From contig CP066681.1 in the NCBI GenBank assembly GCA_016432265.1, positions 62,001 to 126,000 of the forward strand: a stretch of DNA of 64,000 nucleotides, written 5' to 3'. Made by a program: the position numbers and the translations under genes. This document shows, in pieces, positions 46,747-55,324 of the stretch. A model generated the notes under the pieces. It was not told the DNA's origin, made no database searches, and saw only the letters and a list, made by a program, of their open reading frames with translations. The DNA is from Micavibrio aeruginosavorus (lineage in GTDB: Bacteria; Pseudomonadota; Alphaproteobacteria; Micavibrionales; Micavibrionaceae). The first letter of the stretch is position 1, and each line of letters starts with the position of its first letter.

Positions 46747-48117
46747 ATGCTGTTTAATTCCCTGGCTTACCTGTCGATGCTGCTCCTGACCAGAGCGGTA
46801 AGCCTGCTGACAGGCCGCCCGGCGCTTGTATTTCTTGCCTCCAGCATCGTTTTCTATCTATTCGCCGGCTGGTACGACACGTTCATTTTTTTCGGTTCTG
46901 TCGTCGTCAACTGGTTGATCTGCCGTTACCTGCCGCACAACCGCTTGCGGCTTTGTGCGGCGATTCTCTTTAACGCAGGCCTTCTGTTTTTCTTCAAATA
47001 CGCCGGTTTTGTCACGGGAACGGCCGACAACGAAAGCAGCAGCTATATAAACGCTGCTCTCCCGCTTGGGATATCATTCTACACATTTCAGATGCTGGCC
47101 TATCAAATCGACGTCGCGCGCGGCATCAGCAAAGAAGCCTCTTCCTTCAGAAGTTTCGCTCTTTTCATCAGTTTCTTTCCACAACTGATCGCGGGCCCCA
47201 TCGTGCGCTCACGAGAGCTATTGCCACAAATCGAGCGATTATTCGCCCGTCGCCCGCGCCGTCTGCGCTTGGTTGCCTATGGCCTGAGCCTGTTTTTGCT
47301 TGGCCTTTTCAAGAAGGTCTTTATCGCTGACAGCCTCTCCCCGTTTGTTGACGAGATTTTCAACGCCGGGCCTGAGAGCGCGGTCTGGGCATGGCTCGGC
47401 GGCGTACTGTTCTCTTTCCAGATATACTGCGATTTTTCAGGCTACTCCGATATGGCGATCGGTTCGGCTTATCTTCTGGGAATCCGGTTGCCGGTGAATT
47501 TCCGAACTCCTTATCTTAGCCAAGGGCCGCGCGAATTCTGGCAGCGCTGGCATATAACCCTCTCCAACTGGATCAGGGATTATCTTTACATACCGCTGGG
47601 AGGCAGCCGGGGAAGCGTCGTAAAAACCGGATTCGTAGTGATTGCCACTATGGCGCTCGCCGGCCTGTGGCACGGCGCCGACATGACGTTCGTCGTCTGG
47701 GGTGGATTATGGGGGGCGTACATCTACGCGACCCGCTACATTCCGCGCGGATTCCTGCCGATTCCCGGACGCATCCTGCTTCACTTCAGCATAACAGTTT
47801 TCTTATGGGTACTGTTTCGTTCACCGGACATCCACAGTGCATTATCTTACTACAAGATAATGTTGGGAATAGAACCGGGCATTCCCACCCAAGACAGTTT
47901 TCACGATGAACGCGCCTTACTCCCGGCACTAACCGCGATTGCGGCGCTCCTATGCTGCTTTCATTACCTTGAAAACCGCTTCAGCACCCTTCGCACAGTC
48001 AGATGGCTACGGCACAAGGACGGGATATTCCTGCGCAGCGCCCTAATCACCCTGACCATATTGATTATTATGCTACCGCGCGTCGCGCTGAACCCTTTTA
48101 TCTATTTCAGGTTCTAG
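46747..48117 (+). CDS. MBOAT-family O-acyltransferase (AlgI-like)
   Basis: A 456-residue inner-membrane protein that by family moves acyl groups (usually acetyl) across the membrane to a periplasmic acceptor. The PLGISFYTFQMLAYQIDVARG segment, WHITLSNWIRDYLYIPLGGS and LAGLWHGADMTFVVWG with the presumed catalytic His309 are AlgI/PatA marks. About ten membrane segments are expected. The SGNH-type gene starts eight bases after the stop, the usual partner that places the acyl group on the polymer. Confidence 0.93.
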   Translation: MLFNSLAYLSMLLLTRAVSLLTGRPALVFLASSIVFYLFAGWYDTFIFFGSVVVNWLICRYLPHNRLRLCAAILFNAGLLFFFKYAGFVTGTADNESSSYINAALPLGISFYTFQMLAYQIDVARGISKEASSFRSFALFISFFPQLIAGPIVRSRELLPQIERLFARRPRRLRLVAYGLSLFLLGLFKKVFIADSLSPFVDEIFNAGPESAVWAWLGGVLFSFQIYCDFSGYSDMAIGSAYLLGIRLPVNFRTPYLSQGPREFWQRWHITLSNWIRDYLYIPLGGSRGSVVKTGFVVIATMALAGLWHGADMTFVVWGGLWGAYIYATRYIPRGFLPIPGRILLHFSITVFLWVLFRSPDIHSALSYYKIMLGIEPGIPTQDSFHDERALLPALTAIAALLCCFHYLENRFSTLRTVRWLRHKDGIFLRSALITLTILIIMLPRVALNPFIYFRF

Positions 48118-48125
48118 GACAAGAT

Positions 48126-49322
48126 ATGAAGACCGCGCCCACTTTTTATTATGTCTTGCACTTACTCCTGGGGATGATAACCGGGTTCCTTGTTTGCGAG
48201 GCCGGCTTGCAAGTGATCGCCCGCACACCGCTGGCCAAAGTCTTGCCGCTGGTTGAACCGCAACTAGGGCAGCCAGACCCTGATACAGGTTATGAGTTCG
48301 TGCCCGGTATCAAGGCTGTCTGGAGCCGGGAAAACAGGGCCATCGTAGAAATCAATGAAATCGGCCTGCGTGACAGTCCCCTGATCCATAACGGAAAGAA
48401 CGATTCCTACCGGATCGTTCTTTCCGGCGATTCTATCGTCGAGGCGCTGCAGGTTGAAAACGACAGGGTTTTCGACTACCTGGCGGAGGTAGAGATGCGA
48501 CGGAACGGTCACGACGTGGAAATCCTGAATTTCGGCATCTCCGGGAGCGGGCCCTTGCGGCAACTTGTACGGCTGGAAAAGAAAGCCGCCCCTCTTTCCC
48601 CTGACTTGACAATCATGCTGATCGCGGCAAGCGATTTTATATCAGGAGAGTTGCGCGACGATTCGGAAGGCCCGGCCTACGCCTTGAATCCGGAAGGCCA
48701 AGTCGTCCGCAGCCATGCCTTCCGTCACCGCGCATCACAACGTTACGCCGGCACCGGCGCCGGGAAGGTTTTCCTGGCTCTGCTCCGTCACTCTCATGTT
48801 TTTCGCATGATCTACCAGAAGCGTAGAGGAACGCTTCTGGCCTTGGCTGGCCTGCCGGATTTCAAAAGACCGCAGGCAGCGACCACCAACACAGCAGACG
48901 CCTGCCAGACTGAGACGTTCAAAAGGCAGCACGAATTCTGGGTGGGCCATCATCCAGCCGAAGACTGGCAGATTCTACAGCGATTCCTGACGGAAACAGC
49001 GATATACGCCGCTCATCACAATATCGCCATCGGGCTGTACCTGCCTCTGGCCACAGACTCGTGCTTGCCTGAGCAGAAGCGGCGCGAAGAAGCCGTCGCC
49101 GCGATCACTCGCACACTGGCGCTTCATAAAATCGATTTTATCGACTGGAACAGCGCGGTTTACGATCAGTTGTCAGCGACGACGGCAGCCCCGGCAACCG
49201 ACAGTTTGCACGGGTTCGGCTCCGGCATCGGCACAGGGCATCTGAATTACAGAGGGCATGACATTTACGCACGGATTCTCGCAAAGGAAATAAAACGGCG
49301 CCTAGAAAAAGACGGCTTGTGA
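48126..49322 (+). CDS. SGNH-hydrolase-type protein, O-acylation partner
   Basis: A 398-residue protein with an N-terminal membrane anchor (residues 7-29) and a periplasmic SGNH/GDSL domain. The SGNH motif I is VLSGDSIVEALQ; a GHLNYRGHDIYA segment near the end is the block V His region. By analogy with AlgJ/AlgX it would transfer acyl groups delivered by the MBOAT protein. An upstream in-frame start at 48003 lies inside the MBOAT gene, so I chose the ATG at 48126. Confidence 0.8.
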   Translation: MKTAPTFYYVLHLLLGMITGFLVCEAGLQVIARTPLAKVLPLVEPQLGQPDPDTGYEFVPGIKAVWSRENRAIVEINEIGLRDSPLIHNGKNDSYRIVLSGDSIVEALQVENDRVFDYLAEVEMRRNGHDVEILNFGISGSGPLRQLVRLEKKAAPLSPDLTIMLIAASDFISGELRDDSEGPAYALNPEGQVVRSHAFRHRASQRYAGTGAGKVFLALLRHSHVFRMIYQKRRGTLLALAGLPDFKRPQAATTNTADACQTETFKRQHEFWVGHHPAEDWQILQRFLTETAIYAAHHNIAIGLYLPLATDSCLPEQKRREEAVAAITRTLALHKIDFIDWNSAVYDQLSATTAAPATDSLHGFGSGIGTGHLNYRGHDIYARILAKEIKRRLEKDGL

Positions 49323-49332
49323 AAATCCGCTT

Positions 49333-49770
49333 TCACTGCATAATAAGTTTCACGCACTCAGAATTCGGATGCATGAAATCCATCATCTGGTTATCGTTAC
49401 ACGATGTTTCCTCTATGAAGAAAGATCCCAAGACAGAGCCCCCGGCATTACCGTTTAATCCGTCCAGACTTCTTTGCGCTTCCTTGATCATTTTTGACAT
49501 CGGCCCTTCTTTCTTTAGAGTTGCAGAATGATAGGGCATTGCAAAAAAAGTTACTTTTACGCCTCTTCTCCGGAAGTGATCCGCAATTTTGGAATAAACC
49601 TTCAACAGCAATATAAGGTAAGGAGGGTGCCAATACGTATAAAAGCATAACGAGGAAATCGTGAGAAATCCCAGAACAGTTTCAAGCTTATACCGCCTCA
49701 GCAAAAAATAATGCACGCATATAACAATCGGCAGAAAAAGGAAAATGAACACAAACGAGTTGAATAGCAT
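49333..49770 (-). pseudogene. Deletion fusion of a second MBOAT/SGNH pair
   Basis: The 145-residue frame joins two unlike pieces. Residues 1-57 are the start of an AlgI-like MBOAT protein (LFNSFVFIFLFLPIVICVHY and WHPPYLILLL). From KVYSKIADHFRRRG on, it reads the end of an AlgX/DltD-type SGNH protein (VKVTFFAMPYHSAT and the MMDFMHPNSE box). The middle of both genes, probably about 2 kb, is missing, in frame. The region is richer in A+T than its surroundings. It could be translated but would have no catalytic domain. It is convergent with the intact SGNH gene. Confidence 0.75.
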
Positions 49771-49807
49771 AAGTTTTATTTATTAGATTCGACTGATATC
49801 GGCAATT

Positions 49808-50704
49808 TTATAATTCATGAAAGCGCAACGTAATTTCGCCGTACAGACTTTCACCCGGCATAAGGCGCACAAGTCCGGTTTCAGCCAGGCCGATGCGGTT
49901 GTTGTGTGCATCGTTGAAATGGCTGACCGGATTAGCGCAAAACCAGTCGGCATCAGCCGGGTTGCAAAGAACGAAGTAACCGAACGGATTCGTAGCCGTC
50001 ATGACAAGTCCCACGCCAAGATCGGGCCATATAATCGTGCACTGACGGCTCCAGCCGGTGAAGCAATTGTCGAACGGCAAAGCGTTTAAAGGTTGCAGCC
50101 GGCGCGAAAAGTCACATTCCAGAGGCAGGGGTTGCAAGTGAGTGGGCATTACGGCGACATCGTTGGCCACCATCGCCCCGACGCCGGCTTGCACGCCGAC
50201 ACGCTCCGTTTTACGAAAAAACGGGTGCAGTCCCATGCCGTAAGGCAAAGCTTTTACCCCTCTGTTGGTCACAGAGATTGAGATATGGAAAATATAATCT
50301 GCCAGCGTCCAGACCTGTTCACTGCCAAAACGATAAGGCATATCTGCTTCGTCTACATCATGGCGAATGGATATTTTGTTTCTTGCAATATGGCTAATTT
50401 CTGCCGGGCGCCGCCAAATTACACCATGCAGGGGATGCGGGGAGGGTGGCTGATTCGGCGGTAAGTGATAAGTAGCCCCGTCATAATCGAATCGACCCTG
50501 ATAAAGGCGGCTGACATAGGGGAGCGAAGTGAAGCAGGCCATGCCTTGCGGATCGTTCGCCACCAACGCTGCGGCTGTGGCCGGGCGCAAAATATCAACC
50601 CAGCCTGATGAGCCCGCCACCTGTAACCGCGTTACCGCCCCGCCGCAACCGGGAGAGAAAGATGCCGTTACGAACGGATTGGAAAGCGTTATCAAATCGG
50701 CCAT
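49808..50704 (-). CDS. Aldose 1-epimerase-like protein
   Basis: A 298-residue galactose-mutarotase-fold protein. Family marks are HPLHGVIWRRPAEI with the first catalytic His and MGLHPFFRK with the second. The C-terminal region contains RLMPGESLYGEI. It interconverts alpha and beta anomers of an aldose or sits on a related hexose-6-phosphate. It is divergent from the neuB-like gene. Confidence 0.88.
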   Translation of the reverse strand: MADLITLSNPFVTASFSPGCGGAVTRLQVAGSSGWVDILRPATAAALVANDPQGMACFTSLPYVSRLYQGRFDYDGATYHLPPNQPPSPHPLHGVIWRRPAEISHIARNKISIRHDVDEADMPYRFGSEQVWTLADYIFHISISVTNRGVKALPYGMGLHPFFRKTERVGVQAGVGAMVANDVAVMPTHLQPLPLECDFSRRLQPLNALPFDNCFTGWSRQCTIIWPDLGVGLVMTATNPFGYFVLCNPADADWFCANPVSHFNDAHNNRIGLAETGLVRLMPGESLYGEITLRFHEL

Positions 50705-50722
50705 GGTTTTCCGGTCTTTGTC

Positions 50723-50751
50723 TTGAAAATCATGGGAATACCTTATATGAG
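50723..50751 (+). promoter_or_regulatory. Putative promoter of the neuB-like operon
   Basis: TTGAAA (50723-50728) and TATGAG (50746-50751) are 17 bases apart, about 41 bases before the neuB-like ATG. The -10 resembles those upstream of infC and thrS. Confidence 0.5.
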
Positions 50752-50791
50752 TGGAGCAGGTTTTTCATAGACAAGAGAAAGAGTTTTCGCC

Positions 50792-51574
50792 ATGAAATGC
50801 GAAATTATCGCCGAAATCGGCCAGAACCATAACGGCGATATGGCTATCGCCAAGGAATTGATTCACGCCGCCGCCGAAAATGGTGCCGATGTCGCCAAAT
50901 TCCAACTGTTCGACGCCAAGGCGCTGTTCCCGACCAAAGAGCAAGGCAATGAATGGTACGATTATAACTGCTCGACCGAGCTTAGCCGTGATGATCTGGC
51001 TTTGCTGAAGGAAGAATGCGACAAGACCGGGATCGAATTCATGTCATCGGCCTTTGACGCCGAGCGTGTGGGCTGGCTTGAGGCCGTGGGCGTAAAACGC
51101 TACAAAATCGCCTCACGCTCTATCAAGGATGCCGCCATTCTGGAGGCCGTCATCAAAACCAGGAAGCCGATCATCGCTTCGCTCGGATTGTGGAAAGGCG
51201 ACACCCTGCCCAAAATCGCCGCACACGCACCGGTGCACTACCTTTACTGTGTCGCTAAATACCCGACGCCGCTAATCGACCTGCACTTTGAGGATATTGA
51301 TTTCGTTAATAAATACGCCGGGTTCAGCGACCATACGATCGGGCTCTCGGCTCCGGTGGCTGCGATCGCCCGTGGCGCACGCATCATCGAAAAGCATTTC
51401 ACGCTGGATAAAAACATGCACGGCCCCGACCATCAGGGCAGCATGACTCCGGCTGAATTGAAGGAGCTTGCGCGCTTCCGCGATGAAATCGCCGTATGCC
51501 TCGGTGACGCCGCCAGCGCCGAAAACTCAATCGTAATGACCGGCACGGGGAAAGCTTTTGTCTTACAATCCTGA
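50792..51574 (+). CDS. NeuB-like sialic acid synthase lacking the SAF domain
   Basis: A 260-residue protein matching the TIM barrel of the NeuB/LegI/PseI family, which condenses a hexose derivative with phosphoenolpyruvate to a nonulosonic acid. Marks are AEIGQNHNGDMAIAKELI, VAKFQLFDA, FSDHTIGLSAPVAA and IEKHFTLDKNMHGPDHQGS. The C-terminal SAF (antifreeze-like) domain of about 60 residues, which helps close the active site of the dimer partner, is absent. The stop lies before the best start of the next gene, so a simple frameshift does not explain it. The next gene is an amidotransferase, so they form one operon. Confidence 0.85.
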   Translation: MKCEIIAEIGQNHNGDMAIAKELIHAAAENGADVAKFQLFDAKALFPTKEQGNEWYDYNCSTELSRDDLALLKEECDKTGIEFMSSAFDAERVGWLEAVGVKRYKIASRSIKDAAILEAVIKTRKPIIASLGLWKGDTLPKIAAHAPVHYLYCVAKYPTPLIDLHFEDIDFVNKYAGFSDHTIGLSAPVAAIARGARIIEKHFTLDKNMHGPDHQGSMTPAELKELARFRDEIAVCLGDAASAENSIVMTGTGKAFVLQS

Positions 51575-51587
51575 CCCAAAAAAGCCG

Positions 51588-52760
51588 ATGTTCACCACAA
51601 TGCACTATTGCGTGCGTTGTGGCATGCCCTCAAGCGAAGAGGAGCACCAGCTTGACGAACTGGGCATATGCATCACCTGCCGCAGTCAGGAACAGAAGAT
51701 GCACATGAACTGGGCCGAACGCGAGCAAATGCTGCGCGATATTCTCGATAAATACCGCGGCAAAGGCGATTATGACTGCATCGTCGCGATTAGCGGCGGC
51801 AAGGACAGTGCATGGCAGATGCACATGGTCAAGAATGTCTATGGCCTCAAGCCTCTGGCAGTGACCTTTAACCAGAACTGGCATTCGGAAGTCGGGCGGC
51901 GCAATCTGGAATGGTGCCTTGAGACTTTCGACGTCGATCACTTGATGTTCACCCCGGCGCGCTCTTTGGTCAACCGCACTGCGCGGCGCTCGCTTGAAGC
52001 TATTGGCGACGCCTGCTGGCATTGCCACATGGGCGTAGGATCATTTCCGTGGCAGGCCGCTGTCAAATACAATATTCCGCTGATGATCTTCGGTGAGTCT
52101 GTAGCCGAAAACTCATGCAAGGGCACCTACGACAGCTTGCTCGAATTCAATCAGGATTACTTCGTCAAAGTCTCCGCCAAAGTTCCAACGGAAGAATTCG
52201 CCTGCGAATACCTGTCTTTGCGCGATCTGGCGCCCTTCCGCCTGCCGTCGTACGAAGAAATCAAAAACAAAGGCGTAATCGCTCTGCATCTGGGCAATTA
52301 CGTTTTCTGGGACGGCGAGAAACAGACCGAAATCCTGCGTGACCGCTACGGCTGGAAGGAAGACCGCGTTGAGGGTACCTACAAGCAATATAAAAGCGTG
52401 GAATGCGTCATGCCGGGCGTGCATGACTTTACCAAATTTCTCAAGCGCGGTTACGGCCGCGGCACGGATTTCGCCGCGCAGGATCGCCGTGCCGGACTGA
52501 TGACCCGCGAAGAAGCCAACGAACTGGTGCGCGAATACGACCCGGTTGAACCGGAAGCACTGGAATATTATCTTGAGATTACCGGCTACTCTCGCGAAGA
52601 ATTTTACGCCATCATGGACAAACAACGCGAAAAACTGGGTGTTCTGAGCAAGGAAGAAATTGCCGCCGCGCTTGAAGACTACAAGAAGCGACACGGCGAC
52701 AAGCTGAAGGATCGTGAACACATACTCCCCGAGCGGGTTAAGAACCTGCGGTCATCATAA
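51588..52760 (+). CDS. N-acetyl sugar amidotransferase-like (WbpG/PseA family), copy 1
   Basis: A 390-residue PP-loop ATPase. Two CxxC pairs (C8, C11, C28, C31) form a zinc knuckle and SGGKDS is at 69-74. WbpG/PseA-type enzymes adenylate an N-acetyl group and use ammonia to make an acetamidino sugar. I chose the ATG at 51588; a TTG at 51558, overlapping neuB, is possible. It stands between neuB and an amidase on the plus strand, away from the HisH/HisF genes. The closest relatives are copies 2 and 3. Confidence 0.88.
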   Translation: MFTTMHYCVRCGMPSSEEEHQLDELGICITCRSQEQKMHMNWAEREQMLRDILDKYRGKGDYDCIVAISGGKDSAWQMHMVKNVYGLKPLAVTFNQNWHSEVGRRNLEWCLETFDVDHLMFTPARSLVNRTARRSLEAIGDACWHCHMGVGSFPWQAAVKYNIPLMIFGESVAENSCKGTYDSLLEFNQDYFVKVSAKVPTEEFACEYLSLRDLAPFRLPSYEEIKNKGVIALHLGNYVFWDGEKQTEILRDRYGWKEDRVEGTYKQYKSVECVMPGVHDFTKFLKRGYGRGTDFAAQDRRAGLMTREEANELVREYDPVEPEALEYYLEITGYSREEFYAIMDKQREKLGVLSKEEIAAALEDYKKRHGDKLKDREHILPERVKNLRSS

Positions 52761-52771
52761 GGGCGCGCAAG

Positions 52772-54142
52772 ATGACGAAGTACCCCCCCCTGCTGAAAGA
52801 CGGCCTGCGCCAGGTGCGAGAAGGCGACTTGAAGCCCAGTGAATGGGCCGCACTGTGTTGCGACTTGATTGAGGCTTATGACAGCAATTTAAAAGCATGG
52901 TCTTATTTCGACCGTAATCAGGTCGAACGTGCGGCAGCGATTCTCGACCGGCAAAACTGGAAAGAAAGCAAACCGTTTCCTGCGCTGGCAGGGGCGCCCC
53001 TGGGCGTCAAGGACATCTTTAATACAACCGATCACCCCAACAGCATGGGCAGCGCAGCGCGCAAGGGGTATTGGCCCGGCAACGACGCCCGGGTGATTAC
53101 CACAGCGAAGCTGCTGGGCGCACAGATGCTCGGCAAAACCACCACTGCCGAATTCGCCGTGCATTACGCACCGGAGACCGTCAACCCGCGCAATCCGGGC
53201 CTGATCTGCGGCACATCGTCAACCGGCAGCGCCGTTGCGGTTGCCACCGGCATGGTGCCGGCAGCTCTCGGCACCCAGAGCGCGGGCTCAATCGCGCGCC
53301 CGGCCAGCTACAACGGCATTGTCGGGTTTAAGCCCTCTTTCGGCATGGTGCCACGCACGGGCGTTCTGAAAACTTGCGACACGCTGGACACTATCGGCTG
53401 GATGACGCGCGGCGTCGAAGACGCGCAAATCCTGTTTTCAGCCTTGCGCGTGCGCGGCGGCAACTATCCGGTAATTGAAAAGGGCATTTATAAAAATATG
53501 GCGCGCTTTGCAGACAGCAAATCCTTCAAGATTGGCCTTCTCAAAGCCCCCGGTTACGAGAACATCATGCCCGACTCGCTGACAAAAATTGAGCAACTCG
53601 CACTACAACTGAACAACCGACCCGATCTTGAAGTAATCGAAATCGATCTGCGTGGAAAGCTTGCAACCGCGCACCACACGCATGCGACAATATACGACAA
53701 GAGCCTCGCCTACTATTTTCAGCGCGAATTGCAAAATACCGAAGTGATCAGCCCGATATTCAAGGAGATTGTCGCGCGCGCAACTGAAATCAGCCCTGAT
53801 GATTTTTTTGCCGCGCTCGACGAACAGGAACGCCTGACTCGTGTCGTAGATGAAGAATTTCAGACCTGCGACTTCTTCCTTCTGCCCTCGACAGCCGGAG
53901 AAGCCCCGGCCGTGGGCACAGACGAACCCCGCGATTCCTCGCTCATCTGGACGCTGACGGGATGCCCGGTTCTTTCTCTGCCGCTCCTGCAGGGGGAAAA
54001 CGGCTACCCGGTCGGCGTAACGCTGGTCGGGCCAAAATACAGCGATATGAATTTGCTGGAGATGGCGAAGCGCGAAATCATGCCGGATGCCGTGGACATC
54101 GTTACGCCCGTGACTGGCGGCAAAGCCCGTCTTTCAGCCTAG
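52772..54142 (+). CDS. Amidase-signature family hydrolase
   Basis: A 456-residue amidase. The Ser-cisSer-Lys triad can be placed at K80 (GVKDIF), S153 (TGSAVAVATG) and S173 (AGSIARPAS). The region is the same one GatA uses. No GatB or GatC is adjacent. It follows the copy 1 amidotransferase by 11 bases, so both are likely co-transcribed. It could free ammonia for that enzyme, in place of HisH, or remove an amide from the glycan precursor; neither is proven. Its stop shares CTAG with the convergent gene. Confidence 0.85.
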   Translation: MTKYPPLLKDGLRQVREGDLKPSEWAALCCDLIEAYDSNLKAWSYFDRNQVERAAAILDRQNWKESKPFPALAGAPLGVKDIFNTTDHPNSMGSAARKGYWPGNDARVITTAKLLGAQMLGKTTTAEFAVHYAPETVNPRNPGLICGTSSTGSAVAVATGMVPAALGTQSAGSIARPASYNGIVGFKPSFGMVPRTGVLKTCDTLDTIGWMTRGVEDAQILFSALRVRGGNYPVIEKGIYKNMARFADSKSFKIGLLKAPGYENIMPDSLTKIEQLALQLNNRPDLEVIEIDLRGKLATAHHTHATIYDKSLAYYFQRELQNTEVISPIFKEIVARATEISPDDFFAALDEQERLTRVVDEEFQTCDFFLLPSTAGEAPAVGTDEPRDSSLIWTLTGCPVLSLPLLQGENGYPVGVTLVGPKYSDMNLLEMAKREIMPDAVDIVTPVTGGKARLSA

Positions 54143-55323
54143 TCTGCCATCCCCTTCATCAGCAAGCGCCCCCCTTCAGGTTCGTCGCGAAAGCGTGAAG
54201 GATGATTATGGATGAAAGGCAGCGGCATAACACTTATCTCAGGAACGGCAGACGAAGATTCTATGTCGCGGGCATGGCGGTCGATATGCGCCCAGAATTC
54301 ATCAACCTCGACGCCCAGCCATGCGCAGAACGAAGCGGCGTGCGGGCTTATGTCGCCAGCCTGCAGATAGTGCGCAACCAACGCCTGTCCCTGTGACAGG
54401 GAAAGCCGCCCGAGACGAATCTCGCGCGCGACATGATCGTGTATCTTCCCATACCCCCATTTGCGCCGTTTAATTTCATCATGGAGGCTGCTGTATATCT
54501 GGCAGTCAACATCATTATAGGCATCGAACGTACGCATCTGCGGGCCGGTATAATAATCGTATTTTTTCAGCATGGCCTCATGCTGAGCCTTGGTATCCCA
54601 TCGTATATAATTGTTAAGATAAATGCCGCGTACGCCGACTTCGGCAAGTTCTATATCCGAAGGGTAAAAAAGCGGCGACACGTCTTCTTCGGCCACACCG
54701 CGCAAGGCCGCGTCCTCGGGTTCGTATCCCATCAAATCATGCTCTTTGCGATAGCGACGGGTCATCTCGACCTCATCCAGGTGGGAAAACATGCCAACCT
54801 GATCGATCCCCTGGTGCGCCCCCCAGACGATTAACGGGATTTTCTTCTTCACAGCCACTTGCACCGGGAAAACCGTGCTACCGCATAAATACGGCCAGTG
54901 AATGCTGCCAAGCGCCTCGAGACTGTAGCGAATCAGACGTTTATAGACGTCAGGATTCAAAGTCATGGTAATGATATCGCACCCCAGAAGGGTGCGAAGC
55001 TGCTCAAGGTTGAAAATGCCGGCCCGCGTGTTGTAGTGGCGGTTAAACGTCACCAGCAGGGGATTAAGCCCAAATTCGTTCTTGATCATATCAACGATAA
55101 AAAACGAATCCCTTCCCCCCGATACCGGGATAATGCAATCATGGCGCTTACCCGATGGATCTTTGAAAGATTCAAGAACGCCTTTCAGTTTCTTCAACCG
55201 GGGCGACCAGTCAAGGCGGTCTTTCTCTTCATGTATCACGCAGCCGCTGCAAACGCCCTCTGCATTGAATTGCAAACCGAGCGGGTGATGGGCGGGGTAG
55301 CCGCACCGGACGCAATTTTTCAT
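54139..55323 (-). CDS. N-acetyl sugar amidotransferase-like (WbpG/PseA family), copy 2
   Basis: A 394-residue PP-loop ATPase. Zinc-knuckle cysteines are C4, C7, C25 and C28, and the loop is SGGRDS at 68-73 with Arg in place of the usual Lys. It is the last gene of the minus-strand operon and starts one base after the stop of copy 3, with GGAGGG upstream. Its C-terminal third (GYGKIHDHVAREIRLGRLS) resembles the others. It should act on a glycan precursor with HisH and HisF. Confidence 0.86.
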   Translation of the reverse strand: MKNCVRCGYPAHHPLGLQFNAEGVCSGCVIHEEKDRLDWSPRLKKLKGVLESFKDPSGKRHDCIIPVSGGRDSFFIVDMIKNEFGLNPLLVTFNRHYNTRAGIFNLEQLRTLLGCDIITMTLNPDVYKRLIRYSLEALGSIHWPYLCGSTVFPVQVAVKKKIPLIVWGAHQGIDQVGMFSHLDEVEMTRRYRKEHDLMGYEPEDAALRGVAEEDVSPLFYPSDIELAEVGVRGIYLNNYIRWDTKAQHEAMLKKYDYYTGPQMRTFDAYNDVDCQIYSSLHDEIKRRKWGYGKIHDHVAREIRLGRLSLSQGQALVAHYLQAGDISPHAASFCAWLGVEVDEFWAHIDRHARDIESSSAVPEISVMPLPFIHNHPSRFRDEPEGGRLLMKGMAD

Positions 55324-55324
55324 G

